Assembly: GCA_003342895.1 (NCBI GenBank)
Contig: PTFA01000032.1
Location: 6,354,070 to 6,418,069, forward strand
Reading direction: 5' to 3'
Length of the DNA stretch: 64,000 nt
From: Casuarius casuarius
Lineage: Eukaryota; Chordata; Aves; Casuariiformes; Casuariidae
The position numbers were made by a program, and so were the translations under genes. The notes under the pieces are model-generated. The model saw only the letters and a list, made by a program, of their open reading frames with translations. It had not been told where the DNA came from and did not search any database. This document shows, in pieces, positions 12,750 to 24,000 of this stretch (its first letter is position 1; each line of letters opens with the position of its first letter).

Positions 12750-12840
12750 CCCCAAAGAGCTTACAGCAGACATATGAGAGAGAAAAGAGATGATAAACCA
12801 GCAGGGGAAGCCCAGGGTCACAATGAGATGATAATGGCAG
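12750..12840 (-). mobile_element. MIR/CORE-like SINE fragment
   Basis: The order of words AAAGAGCTTACAGCAGACAT, then CCCAGGGTCACAATGAGATG and AATGGCAG matches the reverse complement of the tail and middle of MIR-like SINEs (on the other strand: 'tgtaagctctt' tail and 'cttgggcaagtcac' region). Divergence is high, as expected for this old family. Confidence 0.55.
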
Positions 12841-13479
12841 ATGTAATAAACAGTGGTAACAACACACAAATTATTGTGCTCATTGCCCTTTGTTAGCTCA
12901 CTTTTGAAACCTTGGCCTTTGCTAATTTTAATGACACTAAGAACTAAAAGGGGAAATTACCCACAAAAACAGACATTAACCACTTTGTCTCTACAGCCAC
13001 ACTGCATATTTTGTTCTTTGCTCTAATTGTACAGTGGAGGCTCCATTAAAGTCAATGGAAAGTCAGGGTGTCCCTGGTGGATTATGCTGCAGCAAAGTAG
13101 TTGAAATTTAATCTGGGGTTGGATTTAACACATTTAAAAGAGAGCAATTTCACTGTTAAGTCTAACAGTCCAGTCAATACTTCAAGCTGTTCTTTCTTAT
13201 TCTGGCTCTGTATTTTTATATTCTGACAGAAGGCAGAAATAATGTACATCCATGATTACTGTACATCATCCCATGATTACTGGCTCCATTCATAACCATT
13301 TTTTCTAAAAAACAGAAGAGATCCAGATGCCCTGTGCTCAAAGAACTGCCAGGGAATTTTGGTGTTTCTTTGAAAACCCCACGTGTGTTCAGCAAAAGGT
13401 AGAAAAACACCAGGAAAATAATTTGCTGCCTATTAGGTATTAATGTAGAGTGGCACCTACTACCAAGTCTAAAATACTA
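12841..13479. other. Non-coding sequence with a weak palindromic-repeat arm
   Basis: No gene is seen. CTCCATTAAAGTCAATGGAA near 13040 resembles one arm of the palindromic repeat family found elsewhere in the window, but a second arm is not evident. A short tandem duplication at 13244-13281 is listed separately. Confidence 0.5.
13244..13281. repeat. Imperfect tandem duplication, 17-21 bp unit
   Basis: GTACATCCATGATTACT at 13244-13260 is followed directly by GTACATCATCCCATGATTACT at 13261-13281. The second copy carries a 4-bp insertion relative to the first. This looks like a simple replication-slippage event. Confidence 0.8.
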
Positions 13480-13744
13480 ACCAGTGATTCAAGCATTCCT
13501 TGAATAAACCAGTCAAGTTCCATCTTCAAAATATCTTTTCCTTCCACTACTCTAATTCAAAGGCCATTTCTGAACTTCTCTGCTCTAATGTTTAGTAAGA
13601 TGCACCCAGTTTTGAGCCTTAATTGATTCAAGGCCAATTTATGCCCATTTACTCTCATGTGAATTTTGCCCTCTGCTTTCCTGGGTCTTTAGTTTTCCTG
13701 GTGCTGATCACCTGGAATCTTTATGGATGAATATCACTGGTGTG
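13480..13744 (-). mobile_element. CR1 LINE, 3' part of an interrupted copy
   Basis: The plus strand carries antisense CR1 3' sequence: CACCCAGTTTTGAGCCTTAA, CCAATTTATGCCCATTTACTC, TTGCCCTCTG, TTTTCCTGGTGCTGATCACC, then TTTATGGATGAATATCA. These are in the order expected when reading inward from the 3' end of a sauropsid CR1. Similarity stops at about 13744 and resumes at about 14446 almost where it left off, so this and the feature at 14446-15110 are one insertion event split by later DNA. Confidence 0.7.
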
Positions 13745-14445
13745 AATCTATCAGCAATATAGTAATAGTCTTCCCTTTAATACCAAACAGCAAAGAGGTT
13801 CCAGGGGAGGGAGCAGAAACTGGAGGGCAACAGCACTGTGGGAACTGGGCCGAGGCTAAGCAATGTCCCTGGGCTTCCCTGGGTAAGAGAAATTTGGGGA
13901 GAATGGGAATGAATCTACAAATTCAAAAGTGTTATGGGTATGGAGCATGTTTCTCTCTTTGTCCTTCAAGATACTATCCTCCCCTACTGCAGTAGGGTAC
14001 TCACTCCTAACTCATCCTGCTTCCAAGATCCATCAGCCCATTTCCCTGCTCCTTTCCTCCCTGTAGCTGCCCACCTGGCTCTCCCTCCGCTGAAATTTTC
14101 CTTTCAGCTGCCCCAACCAACCACAGCTGCCCCAAGTCACAGTCCTGCACCTCCATAGCATATAGTAAGAGGAAAGGAAGAGGAGGGCCAGAGAGCCTCT
14201 CTGAGAGCCCAGGCCCACAGGACGTGCTGTCCATCCTGCTTCCAAAGGCTAGAGGAAAGAGCAGCAAGTTTGGCAGTGAATTTGGTAGCACATCCATTTG
14301 CATCCTTCCTTCAGCAGTGGCCCCAAGAGCTTGAGCACATCTGAGGCTGTTGCTCCTGCTGTTACAGTCAGTCACTGCCTCCTCTGGCAAGGATGCAGTC
14401 TGTCGCCCAAGGCCCATGCCTGAAGATTGCTCAGGCTTCCACCAC
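13745..14445. other. About 700 bp of unidentified pyrimidine-rich DNA inserted in a CR1
   Basis: This block separates two halves of one CR1 copy. It is richer in G+C than its surroundings, with a C/T-rich section at about 14000-14160 and a purine-rich section at about 14165-14210. CATCCTGCTTCCAA occurs twice, near 14016 and 14233. Frames of 70 to 136 codons exist on both strands but resemble nothing I know. I could not find terminal repeats or a target-site duplication at the two junctions. It may be a later transposon or LTR insertion. Confidence 0.45.
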
Positions 14446-15110
14446 CTGCCTCTGTTTTTCCTGACAAAATAAGCTACATTTCTTTGTTTCCTGTAATAAG
14501 ATAGGCTACCCCTCCAGTCGTTCTGGCAGCTCTTCTCTTCACCAGCTCAAGTCTGAGATCACTTTTTCCTTACACATATTTCTGAGCCCTTCTCAGTGCC
14601 TGATACCAGCACATGCCTGATGCATCCTGAAATCATGTTTGGTTTCTCCTCCCAACTACACCACATTGGTGAGCTGCGCTGGGTATGGACAGATGTGCTC
14701 CCTTTGCCTGTGCTCTGAGCTACACTCACCCGGATCCAGAAGCTGTTTGACTGCACGAGTGTTATATTATTCCTGAATTAACACTCTCTGCCTCCCAGTG
14801 GGCCTTATTAGCTGAGGCACAAACCTCTCTAACATGGTTGCATGGTTTCTGTCCCAGAGAGGTCTCATATCTGGCCAGTTTGCAGTATCCATCCATCTGC
14901 CCCCTCCATATAGATATAGCATAGCACTCCTGTGATTAGCCAGGATACCTGGTCTCTTACCTTTTCAATACTTTCCAACCGATTACTTTCGTCTTATAGT
15001 AGAAACGTGTATTATCAGACCCCGAAGTCTAAGACCCTGTACTGTGTAGGTATGCACTACACAATGCTGCATAACTCTATCCCCTTTTAATGTTCTGTTC
15101 TACCTGTAGG
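14446..15110 (-). mobile_element. CR1 LINE, continuation of the interrupted copy (ORF2 end)
   Basis: Antisense CR1 words continue: TTTTCCTGACAAAATAAGCT, CTCTTCTCTTCACCAGCTCA, AGTCTGAGATCACTTTTTCC, CTTCTCAGTGCCTGATACCA, CTGATGCATCCTGAAATCAT. Then, after a weaker stretch, CTTATAGTAGAAACGTGTAT and CAGACCCCGAAGTCTAAGACC lie near 14993-15036. The direction is minus strand, and the part corresponds to the distal ORF2 and the region just before the 3' UTR. It has no usable frame. Confidence 0.7.
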
Positions 15111-16789
15111 TCGTTTTTTCACCAGCTACACAGTTAGTCAGAAAGAAGCTTTTTACAGAAAACCCCACCATTCATATAAACCTATCTTCAATAAAAATCC
15201 CAGAACTTCCATCTGGGAACAAGAGACTTTCTCCTCCTTGCAGTGATGAGACTGCTAACTCCAAGGTATGTATGTACCACACATGACTGTACAAGGAAAC
15301 CTCATTGATTAATGCCACAACCTGGAATTCATGCCAGATATTTCAAATCTCAGCCCCATCAGATCCTGGTTCACAGTCTCAGAGCTGTGTATTCAGCACA
15401 TAAAAAAAGACTTATGCTCTTGATATTTATACCTTGCTGCCCTTATGCATTTCTGTATCATTTGAGTCAATGTTTTGCTTTACCTGGGTTCAGATTCTCC
15501 CTCCCCCTTCTTACATATGGTCTAAGTGGCTGAAAATATCCATGAAATGGAGATATACCTCTTCATTTAAAACTGGAACCTTTCTAATGATTACATTAAT
15601 ACCCAGGGTTCTCTGGACACCTGAGACATCCTCTGTCCTGAGCAATACAGCCTTGAAGAGCCCACTAGTCAATAAAATAAAATACCCATTCTCTTTAATT
15701 AACATATGAAATAAACACAATCTGTGACACCTAGTGTGCAGCAGCAATTAAGAGGCATTGCTTAGTTAAACCTCCTAATACCTCATTTAAATATGCAATT
15801 AAGGGATAATTGCCTTCAATCAATAAAAAATTGAAATATTTTGCAGAGACCTCAATTATTTTTTGTGAGGCTTTCTACTTAGTACTTGGTCTGGGCTAAG
15901 CCTCCAAGTCTTATACCACTTGTTAAAAAAACATTATTCTTTACAGCATTCCATTGATTTATGGCTTTTATGCATCCTACTAACATCAGAAGCATGTGAT
16001 GCTAACACTAAGCCCCTGCAAAGCATTTATTTTTGCATTTTCAATGATTTCCATTTTCTTCAAACTATCCGTTCTAAGTTCTCCTTGGATCATCTCCCTT
16101 TCCTGGTCCACACAGAGTGGTTTGTGTCTTTTTGTGCAGATCTTTATGTGCAGAGCTCCCCTCACAGACATCTTGACAATTCTTTCGTAATGTAATTGTT
16201 TTCCCATTTTTCAATATCTGCTTGCAAACAAGGAGTACTTCACTTCAACACAAGTACTAGCAATTCAAACCATACATTCAGCCCCGCTCCCTGCCTACAC
16301 ACAAATCAATCCTCAGTAAAACAAGACAGATCTATGAATCAAACAAGGAACAAAGTCAACCATCATCTTCCCTCTCAAGGCAGGAAATTAGCAATGCAAA
16401 TATATAGGCTCATCTAAGAGGTCCTTGAGTGCACTCCATCATGGCACCTCACACCATCATCAGCCACGGAACAGTCAGAATAAAGGGGAAAATATTTTCA
16501 TGCTTAATAATTGAATTATGTGGTTAAAGAAACAAGACCTGCAAAAGTAAGTGAGATGAAAAAAAACAGCAGATAAATTCTGACAGGCATTTAGAAGCAT
16601 CTAATAAGCACCAAAGAAAGCAGTGTACTGTACTGAAAGGGAAACCTCAGCACAGGCTGGGATCCATGTGATTTTACAGCTAGCTAGCACTAATATTACA
16701 TTATTTGAACGTGTTGTGGCAATCATCGCTGAAGTCAAAACCTCCATGCGGATTATTTCTGCAAAGTAGGGAGGTCAGTGAGGAAGCGT
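15111..16789. other. Non-coding sequence with an A+T-rich palindromic patch
   Basis: No gene recognised. Overlapping frames of 60 to 91 codons at 15312-16417 show no protein resemblance. At 15795-15813 GCAATTA and TAATTGC form an inverted repeat inside an A+T-rich, homeodomain-site-like stretch (15740-15835), which is a plausible conserved non-coding element but untested. Confidence 0.5.
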
Positions 16790-16885
16790 TTCTTAGGTTC
16801 AAGAGATGAGAGTCCAAATTTGGTCTGCTATGTAACTTTAATTAAATCATTTCACTTCTTCATGCCTCTCTTTCCCATCACACTA
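16790..16885 (+). mobile_element. MIR-like SINE fragment
   Basis: GTCCAAATTTGGTCTGCTAT, then AAATCATTTCACTTCTTCAT and GCCTCTCTTTCCCATC, follow the central MIR order (word for 'gttcaaatcctggctctgcc', then the 'caagtcacttaacctctctg' block, then 'cctcagtttcc'). Both ends of the SINE are missing. Confidence 0.55.
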
Positions 16886-18740
16886 GGTCTTCAGGCCTGA
16901 AGGCTAGCTGAGCTAGCTTCAAGCAAGGGCTACGTCCTTATTACTGCTTTCCACTTTTCTTATCTAAGTGATAAAACTGAGCCTGGATTTAAGACATGCC
17001 GTTAATTAACAAAACATATACCTAATAAAACAAGACTAGACATGCTGCAGTCTCTCTCAGGTGCATGCATTCCCTGTTGGAAGTCTTTGATTGTGTTCGT
17101 TTTAGAGACTGCGATAGTTAAATCAGTGTGGCTTGTATTGATATAAACATCAGATGCAAAGTGCTGCATAATGTAAGTGATAGAGCACAGTAGAAGTTTT
17201 TACGCCAGTTTTTGATAAAGCCTTGCTGAAGTGCTGTATTAATTTGTGCTTCCCTTCTTCTTGCTCTCTCTATTATAAAATGCTGTCACTGGCTGGTTCA
17301 GTGACATCTACTCACTGTGCTGAAAGTTGTATATAAAAACAAAAAAACTGGAAACTGTGTATATAATTCTGATAAGCATAAAGATCATGCAATAACACCG
17401 TATATTTCTGAAGAAGAAGGAGCTCCTTGATTGCAAGAAATCCAAATCTTGGTCATTAGGAGGACCTGGAAACCATTTAAGTAATTACAAGCTTTATGAC
17501 TTCCATCACTTTTGGAAAACCCATGCCTTTTTCTACTATCCGACTTGCTAAGGCATTCATCCCCTTTAGTCAGTAGGTGACTGCTAGATTTAGACTTAGT
17601 CAGATGGTGACTGCTCCTGCTCCCAAGATGTTTTTTTCAAGATAAGCGACCAGTTCACTAGACTTAGAAATAATTTTTCTCCCTTCTTGGCTGTACACAA
17701 GGGCTGTCAGTAGGCATCCACTCCAGTTCTCAGATTCTTATAATGGCAGATGTCTTGCAGAGAACTGCTGATGCTATGTTAGGTAAACCTCAGAGACAAA
17801 GTAAATGGGAATTATTTCTGGTTTACCAGAACAACGGGCCCATCATGAACTCGGCTAAAGAAGATCTCTTTGACTTAAGAGTGCCTAGTAGTTGATTTTT
17901 TTTACCGTGCTGTCCATTTTCTCAGTTATCCATTTCTCATCTATCCAGACCTTGAGAAACTGCAGCCTGTCAGCCTTTCTTAGTTATGTAAACAGGTTTA
18001 AATTCCTGGTAGTGATGAACATGTCTCTGCAGCAAGACGTCTTATAAAAAGAAATCTTTATGAAGACACTCCTCTGAATATCATGTTCAAAGAAAGCAGA
18101 AAGCTTCACTAAATATTAGGCAAGAATTAACTAATAAGATATATACATCATTTGCCCCTTCTTGGACTAATTCCTGATTTAGTACTGTCCTGTTGGTTGT
18201 AGATGGGCTTAGCTCAGTCTTCAAAAGGACTGCTTAACAGCTGTAGAGGAAAATTCATCAGTGAACCTGGGACTGTTGCCTTCCTCGCAGACTGACTCAC
18301 TCCTTTTCCAGAGCCTCAGTAGCAGGAGAAATGAGAGGTTTAGCTCTCGAGCCCATCCGAGTTTAGAGCCTTGCTGATGAGACTGACGTCGGATGCTAGT
18401 GAACAGTACTTATCTTTTGTGACTTCAGATGTGGACACCTGCCTGACACAAACCCAAGAGTTATAACCATTCTCTAAGAACACAACACATATTCCAAACA
18501 CCGCTGAAGAGCCGTCATATGGTCACAACTTTTACCCACTGCTATCCCAGGTTTAACTTAGGCCAAGCCTGACCAGGATGGCTCATCAACCAGTTACCAA
18601 TTATCTGAGCTGAGCTAGTCCCTCAAGGTAGCAATGAAATAGAAGCTGTTATATCATCACTGCGGTTACTTTATTATTATGAATGTACAGGCAACCAAGT
18701 CCTGTAGGATCTCATTCATTTCCGTATAAGGTCACAGAGA
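16886..18740. other. Non-coding sequence
   Basis: Apart from the 30-bp duplication nothing is recognised. No frame above 60 codons is present over most of this stretch, which argues against coding content. Confidence 0.55.
17566..17625. repeat. 30-bp tandem duplication
   Basis: TTAGTCAGTAGGTGACTGCT begins at 17566 and recurs 30 bp later as TTAGTCAGATGGTGACTGCT at 17596, with the next bases partly alike. This is a two-copy local duplication with no other feature nearby. Confidence 0.7.
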
Positions 18741-18749
18741 AAAATCTGC

Positions 18750-18814
18750 TGCTCTCATTTACACCTGTCAACCCCAATGAAAGGAGTGGAGTGGAATGGA
18801 TATAACTGAGAGCA
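18750..18814. mobile_element. Small palindromic (MITE-like) element
   Basis: A perfect 8-bp outer inverted repeat (TGCTCTCA at 18750-18757, TGAGAGCA at 18807-18814) encloses CATTTACACCTGTCAACCCC and AATGAAAGGAGTGG. These words resemble the palindromic elements with 'tttacaccagtgtaact' and 'caatgaaatcaatgg' cores that are very common in crocodilian and turtle genomes. Short length, no coding capacity and terminal symmetry all fit a MITE. Confidence 0.5.
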
Positions 18815-21800
18815 AAATTAGCCTACAATGCATAAATGTTGTCCTGTGCTACTTGCACCCTGCTTTCCATGTACAAATTGATACATCAGCTGGGTAAATG
18901 ATGTATCAGTTGAGACTGAGACACAGAAGAACATGTGTATTTTTGCTCTGTTAATCTGCTATCAGTTTGCATCAAAGGTAAAATGACTGACCTGAAATCA
19001 AACCAGTCTGCAGGAATCAAGCTGCAAAATGTCATTACCCAGCTCATCTCTCCAGGAAGATGCAGTAGCCTCAGAAAAACTGTTTTCCATCTGGTCCTAA
19101 ATTTTCATAAAGAATCAAAGCAAACAGTATTCTGAGTATAGTCAGAATGTACTGCTTGGTAACAATGAAAATGGTTATCATAGTGGAATTCTAAAGTATT
19201 GCCAGTTCAGAACAGCACCAGCCTGGTATTTCCAATAGACATATGGGATAAAAAGCAGTCCAGGAGGGCATGGGTCTTCCCTTGGTGACGTGTTACATCT
19301 GCCAGCCATGGTGGATACCTCAGACATCAAGGGGCATCTTAAACAGAAGTTGACCTCTCTGTTTAGGCACCTGAATTGAGTCTGTATAGCATCTTAAATA
19401 ACAGTTAAAATATAATGGCTATTCAAGGTTGGTCTTTATGGCAAAGCTAAATAACACTGCATTAAAAATCCAGGGGCTCATGGAGAGGGCCAGCAAAGAT
19501 GACTGAGTTGGTCATAGAACTGGTCTTTTATTCGGGTTTGAAAGCATAGCTAGATTAGATGATTTTATGCCGTAAATGTTTTGGCAAGGTACATTAATCC
19601 AATGTCCTGGCCAAATTGTGTTTGTACTTCGAAGCCAATTTGTGTTCAAAATTATTTGAACTAACTACTCTTCCTTTTTTAAACTGCTGGGCGGTATTTC
19701 TGTGCTCCTTTGAGTAGCTTTCTTTTGCAACTTAAGGAGTGTGAGACTATCCTCCTACGTCGATATTCTTACCATACCTCCTTCCATAGTAACCGAACTT
19801 CTCTTTCTGAGTGAAACATGCTACAAAACCAATGAATTATAATAGACAGGCTGATGTGTATGTATATTTTTTCCTTTAAGATGAATCACAAATACTCAGT
19901 TTTCAGTCTGATGCCACTAATAGTATTAAAACATAGGAATGATATTTAGTAGTTTTGATGTACAGACAGGTGCTTTTGGAGCAAAAATAATCTGCTTTGG
20001 TCCCCAGCTATGATTAGGAAGTTTCACACATTCCCTGGTGTATAGCACAGTGGCAGGAAATAGCTCCTAAAGGACCACAGATTTGCTGTTTAATTTTTTT
20101 AATTACTGCTTATTTAGGAAACATAAATACTTTCACAAATCATTACCATATAAGTATGAAATAAACACTATTTTTAATTAAAAATGAAGCTATCACTTTT
20201 TCACTGAGAGAAACATTGTGAGAGACACTAAGCCACTCTTTCTGTAAGGTCTTTGCAAGGAGAGAGGTCTTTTTATCACCCAGGATGCCTCTATCCAGGG
20301 GTTTTCCTTGGGCTGAGAGGCTACAATGTTTGCAGTTCAGGAGCTCATGAGCCATGGTACATGCTGTATGGATCTAAAGTATAGCAGAACGACAAAGGAC
20401 TACCTGGCTTGTCTTCTCCAAAAGAAAGCCGACCTGGTATTCAGAAAACAGAAGCTGCCATAACACTTAAATATCCCTTCAGAGAGTTGCAACCTCTGTG
20501 TGAAAGGGCTTGATATTACTTGCTATTAAGATACGGCTGGACTTGTAGCCTTCCATGAGATGCACCTCAAGGACACTATTCAAGCAGTATTAATACACTG
20601 CCTGAAAATGTGGGTGTTTTTTTGGAACAGCAATGTATGGCTGAAACAGCCAAGTTCTCCCCACCCTTGGGTTTTCTTTTTGGAAGTGATTTTTCCATTT
20701 GTTTTTATTTTTTTAATTTATTTTTTACCATTTGTGTTCAGCATAATTGATTGGAAAGGAATAATAAGAATGCTGGAGGATGTAAAACCCTGAGGAACCC
20801 CAAGCTGTATGTTAAGTTTGTGCCTACCAGCAGCTTTAATCTCAATTAGTCCAATTTCTGAATGTTTGTTTGTTTTTTCTTATTCACAGCCAATCTAAAA
20901 ACAAAACTTAACTCTGAACAGTATTACTAAGAGGCACTTCAGCTCAATGGTTTATCTTTAAAGAGTTGCTCCATCTCAAATCATGGTTCTATTAAGGCAT
21001 CAAACCCCGCATCAGCTGGGCTGCCCAGCAAGCTCTTGGTTTCTAGAGTCCTAATTGAAATGGGATGAAAGAAAATAAAGGATAAAATTAGGGGCGAGGA
21101 GATCTCCAGGGCCATTCCCTGCTGTCACTGGCACCATGTTCTGTAAGGCTGTTCCTTAAAATTAGTTAGCTGCTGGGAAAAGCAGGGAGACTTTCCTCTC
21201 TCCGCACACCCAGGACCTCACTGCTCTGTAAGAAAACTTCCTCAGAAGACTCTGCCATCCTGAAGGCACTGCTGCTCAGTACAGGCTCAAGGAGAATGAA
21301 ACATCTCTCAAGTTTTTATGTCCCACCCTACAACTGCAGGAATCTGGAGGGCAAAATTCAACCTCTTCTTTGCAAAGACTACTCAACAGACTCTCCTGCA
21401 CGGTCCTGTTTTGATTCTCCTTTGAGTGGTCCTTGCTGTTACTAATCCTGTCTCCATACACGCTGTACTGCACAGGAGAGCCATCAGAGAGGACAAGGTG
21501 TGTGTGCCCCACAGCTACAATAGAAGAGGCCAGCTCTGAACTGCAGACGAGGTCCCACAGGAGGCCAGCTAGGGAGGATCACCAGCTCATGGATACTCCT
21601 CAGCAGGCATTCCCTGCTTCTGCTGCTGTATAAAGCCTGTCCCGCACACTGGAAGAGCAAGGCTTGCAGCTGAAACAACCCTTTATAGCTGGATCATGTG
21701 CTAGCGAAGGTTTAATCAATGTACAGGAGCATAGCTCTGCCTTATCACTTCTCACATATAGCAATGGTAAGTGCTGATTTTGGGGGTGCTGGTAAGGCAG

Positions 21801-22254
21801 ATGTTTCTGCTCTTCCTTTGATTTGGAGAAAGTCCTTCTACGTGAGGTCAAATACCATTCAAACTGCTCTGCAGTAGAGCCAGATCAGCCCCCTGACTCT
21901 TAACATGCCTGAAATGCATGAAGAGAGATGGGAATGTGTGACTCCAACCTGGGGTTCACAGCTGCGCTGAACATTTAGTGGTCTGGGCAAAACACCTACC
22001 ACAAAGGCTGCTGCCCCCTCCATGTCTCCATCCCCTTTCCAAGAAATAGGAACTCATTCTGGACAACTCAGCTGTTGCTTTCACTGCTCAAGCCACCACC
22101 ATCCTCTTCCCCTAGCCCTGAATTAATGCTCCTCCTAAAGCCGTTACCTTCTGCAAATTCTGTCATTTTCAATGAGTCTTATGCTGTAATTTAAAAGATA
22201 ACTCACTCCTGTTTCCAGCATTTTAATGCATTTTATTTTTTCTACAAGCAAAAT
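18815..22254. other. Non-coding sequence
   Basis: No gene, RNA or confident repeat is seen. The region at about 21250-21680 is somewhat richer in G+C and carries overlapping frames of 60 to 83 codons on both strands, which is the pattern of chance frames in G+C-richer DNA. Confidence 0.5.
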
Positions 22255-22261
22255 ACGTGTG

Positions 22262-22429
22262 TAATTAATAAACAATTTAGTATGTTGAGGAACCTAGGAA
22301 CTTGGCAAATGTTCTGGGGATATGAAATCTCAGGAAAAGCAGCACATTATAAGAAATAGTAAGTAATTACTTATGTAAGCTTTTCTTTTTAAATTCTAAG
22401 AACATTAGCTACTAATTACCTACTAATTA
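22262..22429. promoter_or_regulatory. Cluster of TAATTA homeodomain-type sites
   Basis: Four TAATTA hexamers occur in 168 bp, at 22262, 22364, 22413 and 22424. The second sits in a perfect 14-bp palindrome (TAAGTAATTACTTA, 22360-22373). The last two arise from an 11-bp tandem duplication of TACTAATTACC at 22410-22431. TAATTA is the core bound by many homeodomain proteins. Clustering suggests a possible enhancer, but A+T-rich DNA produces such clusters by chance. Confidence 0.3.
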
Positions 22430-22435
22430 CCAGTA

Positions 22436-23859
22436 CTTCAGCAGGTGTTTGCACTTAACTGTAGGCTAAAGCCCCTGTGAAAAACAAACCCCTCACACTC
22501 CCTCTCAAGATTAAAGCAGAATCCCACTGGACTTCATAATACAGCATAGGTGTAGCAGAGCTGTTTACATGCCAGTCCTTTAACCACTTGGCTGCTTAAG
22601 GTGAAAACAGACCCCAGTTTCTTTTCCTTGCTTTTTCTGTCAGCGTCAAGGTGATTTACTGGAGTGAGTAACTGGAAAGGTCACAAACAAAATCTAAGAG
22701 TTAAATGTAAGCTATGATTAAGACTTCTCCATCATCTGCACATTTATCTCACTTCTGTAGTGACCTGGCAAAGGAATGCTCTATTTCTGTTTGTGAATAG
22801 AGCTGGCTGAATAGGGTGAGAATAAAACCCTTTCTGTGAACAGTTCCCTGAATTTAAAAAAACAGATGCAGAGCCCTCAGCTGGTGTAAAATGGTCTAGT
22901 ACCACTGCTGTCAGTGCCTGAGTCAATACTTACGCCACTTGAGGCACTGGCTGGCAACTTAGATTCAGTCCATTCCTGCCTCTTTTGGAAGATTAATTCA
23001 TACTGCCTAAATTTTACTCAGACATTTGTAAGCAATGGAGTTCAAGCTTATAAGCACATTTTCAAGTTCATATCCCTGACAACTTAAAATTCAGAAACTT
23101 GGTTTATTTGATTACTAAAAAATCCGTTTGCTTTTGATGGAAGAAAGAAGTAAGATGTAAGAAGTGCAGTTAGAGAACAGAAATGGCAGCAGGCGACTTC
23201 AGTAACCAGACACAGCATACAAGTAGCACCTTCGGCAGAGTACCTCAGGGGTGGATGAAGGCAATTGAGAGGAACACCTCAGAGCTATATTCTTCAACAA
23301 AATGGTTCACAGTGAATAATCCCAACAGTGCTACTAATATATTTTTACCTCCTGCTTTGCTTTTTATTCTCTCTGAGATTTGTAAGAACTGTTCAAAGTA
23401 TATGGTTGCTTATTTCACTTGTGAAAAACTCACCTCTTTTTCACTCTAAAATAAGTCTCTAAAGCAGGCAGTGGATAAAGTTTAGATCATCACCAGTTTT
23501 CTGTGGATGCCAGTTAGACTACAGGTCCCCTCCAGGTCCATTTTCACTAATGTGATGGAAGTAGTGACTCTGCTGGAAAGTACTAGGGTGATGATAGCAG
23601 AAGTGCTCATACCTACAGTTGGGAACTAAGTTTCTGGAATGGCTCATCTCTATTAGAACAGTAGAAGGAACTGCAGGAAACTAGAAACAGTTGAAAATCT
23701 GACCCTTTCATTCAGATACTTAAAGGGCAGCTTCTGGCTGCCAAAACATTTTAAGCCTTGAGTCCCACATCTGAGAAATTAAAATCTATTTTGATGTATG
23801 ACGGAACCAAATGAGACCATGAGTCTTCTGAGAAAATTATACAGCTCAGCCTTGGTGCC
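22436..23859. other. Non-coding sequence
   Basis: Nothing recognised. An 88-codon frame at 23183-23449 has no protein resemblance. Confidence 0.5.
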
Positions 23860-24000
23860 TTCCATCTCAGGTTCTTAAAATCATATACAAACATTAATGA
23901 AATAGCACACCTGGGAGGTAAGTCATTAATGTTTCACAGGTCAACAAACTGAGGCTTTGAGCAAAGAGCAAAATATCTTGATGTCATTTAAAACAGGATT
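23860..24000 (-). mobile_element. MIR-like SINE fragment
   Basis: TTCACAGGTCAACAAACTGA followed by GGCTTTGAGCAAAGAGCAAA matches the reverse complement of the MIR segment usually read as 'tttacagatgaggaaactgaggcacagagagg'. The left flank (TTAAAATCATATACAAACATTAATG, then GGGAGGTAAGTCATTA) fits the MIR tail side. Minus-strand, diverged. Confidence 0.55.
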
